A stretch of DNA of 64,000 bases from positions 62,001 through 126,000 of the forward strand of contig NZ_FOUX01000002.1 of NCBI RefSeq assembly GCF_900114995.1, given 5' to 3'. Positions 61,386 to 64,000 of the stretch are shown here, in pieces. The stretch comes from Chitinophaga sp. YR627 (GTDB taxonomy: Bacteria; Bacteroidota; Bacteroidia; Chitinophagales; Chitinophagaceae). A program made the translations under genes and the position numbers. The first letter of the stretch is position 1; each line of letters starts with the position of its first letter. The notes beneath the pieces were generated by a model. It was not told the origin of the DNA. It searched no databases and worked only from the letters and a program-made list of their open reading frames with translations.

Positions 61386-62222
61386 ATGAGAAAGATATTT
61401 ATTGGCTTAGCCACTGTTGTGTTCTCTGCCACAGGCGTATGTGCGCAGGTGACAACGACATTGTCTGATACCGGCAGAACGGAAAGGGCGAAAAAGAAAT
61501 ATGAGGAACTATTTGGTGCGCGAACGGTGTTACGGAGTAATGATCCGGAATTGATGAACATATTGCAGCGACTCATCTTCGGAGAAATATTCTATACGGG
61601 TCAGCTGGACGATAAAACGCGGGAGCTGATCACTATTACTGTGCTGACCACCAATCAGACCTTACCACAGTTAAAGTCACATACTAATGCGGCACTGAAT
61701 ATTGGAGTGACGCCCGTGGAGATCCGGGAATCGATTTATCAGGCGGCGCCTTTCATTGGCTTTCCGAAGGTCCTGAATGCGCTGGATACGATCAACAGTG
61801 TATTTATCAGCAGAGGGATACAATTACCATTGGAAAATACAGGTACGGTGCAGGAGTCGGAGCGTTTTGAAAAAGGGAAGGCGATCCAGTATCCCTTGTA
61901 TGGAGACGGTATGAAAACGGCCATGCAGGACTTACCCGGCGAACTGTCTGCTGCTATCCCAAGAATACTGACGGAGTCGTGTTTCGGGGATTTTTATACC
62001 AGGGAAGGACTTGATATTAAAACCCGGGAATTGCTCATCTTCTGTGCATTGGCTACACTTGGCGGCGCGGAAAGACAAATGGCCTCTCATGCGGTGGGTA
62101 ATCTGAAAACCGGCAACAGTAAAGAGACCCTTGTATCAGCGATGGTACACATGTATCCTTATGTAGGATTCCCCCGGGTATCCAATGCCATCAATGTGAT
62201 CAAAGCCGCAAAAATTGAATAA
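61386..62222 (+). CDS. Exported carboxymuconolactone decarboxylase family protein
   Basis: The protein has 278 residues from the ATG at 61386, chosen because a signal peptide follows at once ('MRKIFIGLATVVFSATGVCAQ'). Two CMD repeats follow: 'DDKTRELITITVLTTNQTLPQLKSHTNAALNIGVTPVEIRESIYQAAPFIGFPKVLNALDTI' and 'DIKTRELLIFCALATLGGAERQMASHAVGNLKTGNSKETLVSAMVHMYPYVGFPRVSNAI'. An exported CMD protein beside a cytoplasmic one suggests two compartments act on one compound (inference). Confidence 0.9.
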   Translation: MRKIFIGLATVVFSATGVCAQVTTTLSDTGRTERAKKKYEELFGARTVLRSNDPELMNILQRLIFGEIFYTGQLDDKTRELITITVLTTNQTLPQLKSHTNAALNIGVTPVEIRESIYQAAPFIGFPKVLNALDTINSVFISRGIQLPLENTGTVQESERFEKGKAIQYPLYGDGMKTAMQDLPGELSAAIPRILTESCFGDFYTREGLDIKTRELLIFCALATLGGAERQMASHAVGNLKTGNSKETLVSAMVHMYPYVGFPRVSNAINVIKAAKIE

Positions 62223-62304
62223 AAAAGCGGCACTATGGAAAAAAGAAAACCGGGGGAAGGACTGATCACCATACAGTTGGCTCGTTATCCTGCAACTATA
62301 GAAA

Positions 62305-62338
62305 AGAAAAGCGGACTTTGATGAAAGTCCGCTTTTCT
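62305..62338. terminator. Bidirectional intrinsic terminator
   Basis: AGAAAAGCGGACTTT (62305-62319) pairs over 15 bp with AAAGTCCGCTTTTCT (62324-62338), loop 4 nt. It lies between the convergent CMD (62222) and DUF1266 (62359) stops. Confidence 0.88.
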
Positions 62339-62358
62339 TATATCAAATGCGATGAAAA

Positions 62359-63201
62359 CTATTTGCTTTCCAGTAATACCCATGGGCTGCTATCTTCTGA
62401 GAGCAGATCACAATGTCCGCCATGGAGTTCATCCAGTTGTTCGATATCGCCGGTCCACATGGCGAAACCTATGAGATAGTTTTCTCCGAGGTTGGCCCAG
62501 CTGGTGTAGTTATGCAACAGCTCTTTCCCGAATTTACGGATGTAGCGCATGGATTCTTCTCTTGACAGGAAACCTGCATCGTAGCCCCAGCGGCAGAGGT
62601 TTATAGCGCGACCCAGATCCCAGGTAAGGGCATCCAGTTTACACTTCTTGCCTTCGAAGCAATCGGATATTTCGCGGAGGTGTTTGTAGCATTCGGAGAT
62701 ATTGGCGGCGTATTCTTCTATCGGTGCATCGTCTCCTTTTGCCGCAAAGTCCTGCTGTAATTTATCCAGTGCTTCAGGACGTTCACGTACCGGCAGGGTG
62801 GTCAGTATCTGCCAGATGGGCTTAAAATAGACCCGGTGCCCCCGGGTAGCGAGTCCATCGATCGTGCTCAGTAATTTATCCCGGGTATTGATATGCCAGT
62901 CTCTTCTGAGCATGTGTCTGATCTCATCCTGTTCTGTATCGGTTTCCAGTGTATCCAGTCTTTCTCCCCGGAGGTAGATCAGATTGGCGCCACAGGCGAT
63001 ATACTGCCGGTCATGCAGGGACAGGACGCCGTCTTCGTTTACCAGAGGTTCGTCTTCAACAGCTTTATCCCGCTGTTGGTCACGTTCCTTCATGGCTTTG
63101 GCAGCAATTTCCTTTGCCCGGCTATTGAGCTTCATTAATTTTATGATAACGAATACGATGTAGACTGCGGCTACCACTCCGATGATAATAAACGTTTTCA
63201 T
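62359..63201 (-). CDS. DUF1266 domain protein with membrane anchor
   Basis: The protein has 280 residues: one N-terminal membrane helix ('FIIIGVVAAVYIVFVIIKLM'), a charged linker and a DUF1266 domain (about 85-270): 'MLRRDWHINTRDKLLSTIDGLATRGHRVYF' and 'DLGRAINLCRWGYDAGFLSREESMRYI', ending with the 'SWANLGENYLIGFAMW' block. The function of DUF1266 is unknown. It has no operon partner here. Confidence 0.85.
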   Translation of the reverse strand: MKTFIIIGVVAAVYIVFVIIKLMKLNSRAKEIAAKAMKERDQQRDKAVEDEPLVNEDGVLSLHDRQYIACGANLIYLRGERLDTLETDTEQDEIRHMLRRDWHINTRDKLLSTIDGLATRGHRVYFKPIWQILTTLPVRERPEALDKLQQDFAAKGDDAPIEEYAANISECYKHLREISDCFEGKKCKLDALTWDLGRAINLCRWGYDAGFLSREESMRYIRKFGKELLHNYTSWANLGENYLIGFAMWTGDIEQLDELHGGHCDLLSEDSSPWVLLESK

Positions 63202-63453
63202 GTGGAATCTGTTATATGGCGTCCCCGGTATCGGTGCGGGACTTCCCCATTGTTACTAAAGCTGTTTTCTCTCCTGACCTGTAATAATGACTATGTGTCT
63301 GAATAGTGCTGTTTCCCTCTTAACAAGGGACGTTTTTCATACTCTATGCAATATCGCATTTTTAAAGGGAATATTTGTCACTTCGTTGTCCGGAACAGGG
63401 GAATGATAACAATAGTTAACAGAAAACATGAACGCAATGAATAAGAAGAGGAT

Positions 63454-63461
63454 TATCTTTG
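63454..63461 (+). promoter_or_regulatory. Bacteroidota -7 element for the DUF4197 gene
   Basis: TATCTTTG is a perfect TAnnTTTG element 34 nt upstream of the ATG at 63496. A clear -33 TTTG is not visible. Confidence 0.45.
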
Positions 63462-63495
63462 CGCACCAACATTTAAGAATGTAATACAATCTATT

Positions 63496-64000
63496 ATGAA
63501 AAAAGGCTTTTTTGCATGTATTATTGCTGCCACGCTTCTCTTAACCAGCACTGGTTGTGAAACCTCCCAGCAGATACTCAATAACCTGCCATCCTACGGA
63601 CAACTCAGCACTACCCAGATAGCTGCTGGTCTGAAAGAAGCATTGACCATCGGAACACAGAACAGCGCTAACAAACTCTCTTCTCCAAACGGCTTTTTTG
63701 CCAATGCCGCCCTTAAGATCCTGATGCCACCGGAAGCACAGAAAGTAGAAAGTACCTTACGCAGTATGGGTATGGGTAGCATTGTGGATAAAGCGATCCA
63801 GTCTATGAACAAGGGTGCGGAAGAAGCTGCAAAATCAGCTGCGCCTATTTTCGTAAATGCGATCAAACAAATGACCATCACCGATGCACTGGGCATCCTG
63901 AAAGGTGGCAACAACGCTGCAACCAACTATTTCAAAGATAAAACGACTGCCTCCCTGACAGCGGCTTTCCGTCCTGCCATCAGCGAAGCGCTGAAAAAAG
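63496..64000 (+). CDS. DUF4197 domain lipoprotein (3' end outside window)
   Basis: The frame is open from the ATG at 63496 to the window end, 168 codons. A signal peptide with lipobox ends at Cys21 ('AATLLLTSTGCETSQQ'). Then comes the DUF4197 pattern: 'EIAAGLKEAL'-like 'TTQIAAGLKEALTIGTQNSANKLS', 'ILMPPEAQKVESTLRSMGMG' and 'SAAPIFVNAIKQMTITDALGILKGGNNAATNYFKDKT'. It is a periplasmic helical protein of unknown role. Confidence 0.88.
   Translation, partial: MKKGFFACIIAATLLLTSTGCETSQQILNNLPSYGQLSTTQIAAGLKEALTIGTQNSANKLSSPNGFFANAALKILMPPEAQKVESTLRSMGMGSIVDKAIQSMNKGAEEAAKSAAPIFVNAIKQMTITDALGILKGGNNAATNYFKDKTTASLTAAFRPAISEALKK

Overview
The window looks like a chromosomal piece of a Bacteroidota bacterium, most likely Chitinophagaceae and probably Chitinophaga or a close relative (inference). 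Evidence: an ECF sigma / FecR anti-sigma / SusC (with STN domain) / SusD series, a Gld-type ABC exporter pair, LytS/LytTR two-component pairs, many AraC, HxlR and Crp/Fnr regulators, Bacteroidota-type promoters (TAnnTTTG) and weak Shine-Dalgarno sequences. I see no rRNA, tRNA, CRISPR array, insertion sequence or phage module. Genes are complete except at the two window edges.

Layout. 0-3 kb: TetR gene (partial) divergent from a flavin-binding PNPOx-like gene with two matching operators between them, then an AT-rich HipA-like kinase / DUF3037 pair and a 0.67-kb AT-rich gap. 3.6-10.6 kb: two Crp/Fnr regulators, an orphan FecR N-terminal domain, a rhomboid protease with a large inserted domain, a small monooxygenase, a nitroreductase, a membrane metallophosphoesterase and an exported MBL-fold hydrolase. 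10.8-23.7 kb: sigma factor, FecR, SusC, SusD, ABC ATPase, GldG-like permease and two tandem truncated MutS-like ATPases, closed by a strong terminator. 23.9-36.2 kb: a barrel-like protein, a three-gene RND efflux operon, a LytTR/LytS pair, and divergent from it a TlpA-like thioredoxin with a second LytS/LytTR pair. Matching direct repeats with 21-bp spacing lie upstream of both the RND operon and the first LytS gene and tie the two together.

36.2-42.5 kb: AraC, SDR, GNAT, MarR, deaminase, HxlR and MFS genes, then a 28-bp perfect inverted repeat forming an 80-nt cruciform and a small winged-helix-like gene. 42.6-44.3 kb: an AT-rich two-gene unit of a Rad50/OLD-like ATPase and a small PD-(D/E)xK nuclease-like protein; this is my best candidate for an undescribed anti-phage system. 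44.6-51.4 kb: a TPR/coiled-coil/HTH regulator, a lone WGR-domain protein, a 20-bp perfect palindrome, and a three-gene operon of a membrane protein, a subtilisin-like protease and an exported barrel-like protein. 51.5-64 kb: a decayed lyase-type C-terminus, three tandem GNAT acetyltransferases, a MocR regulator, an MFS exporter, and a cluster of oxidoreductases, CMD-family proteins and AraC/HxlR regulators, ending with DUF1266 and DUF4197 proteins.

The window reads as typical accessory and regulatory territory: paired regulator/effector units with divergent promoters, and several units that may have been acquired by transfer. All family names are from my own reading of motifs; no database search was run.
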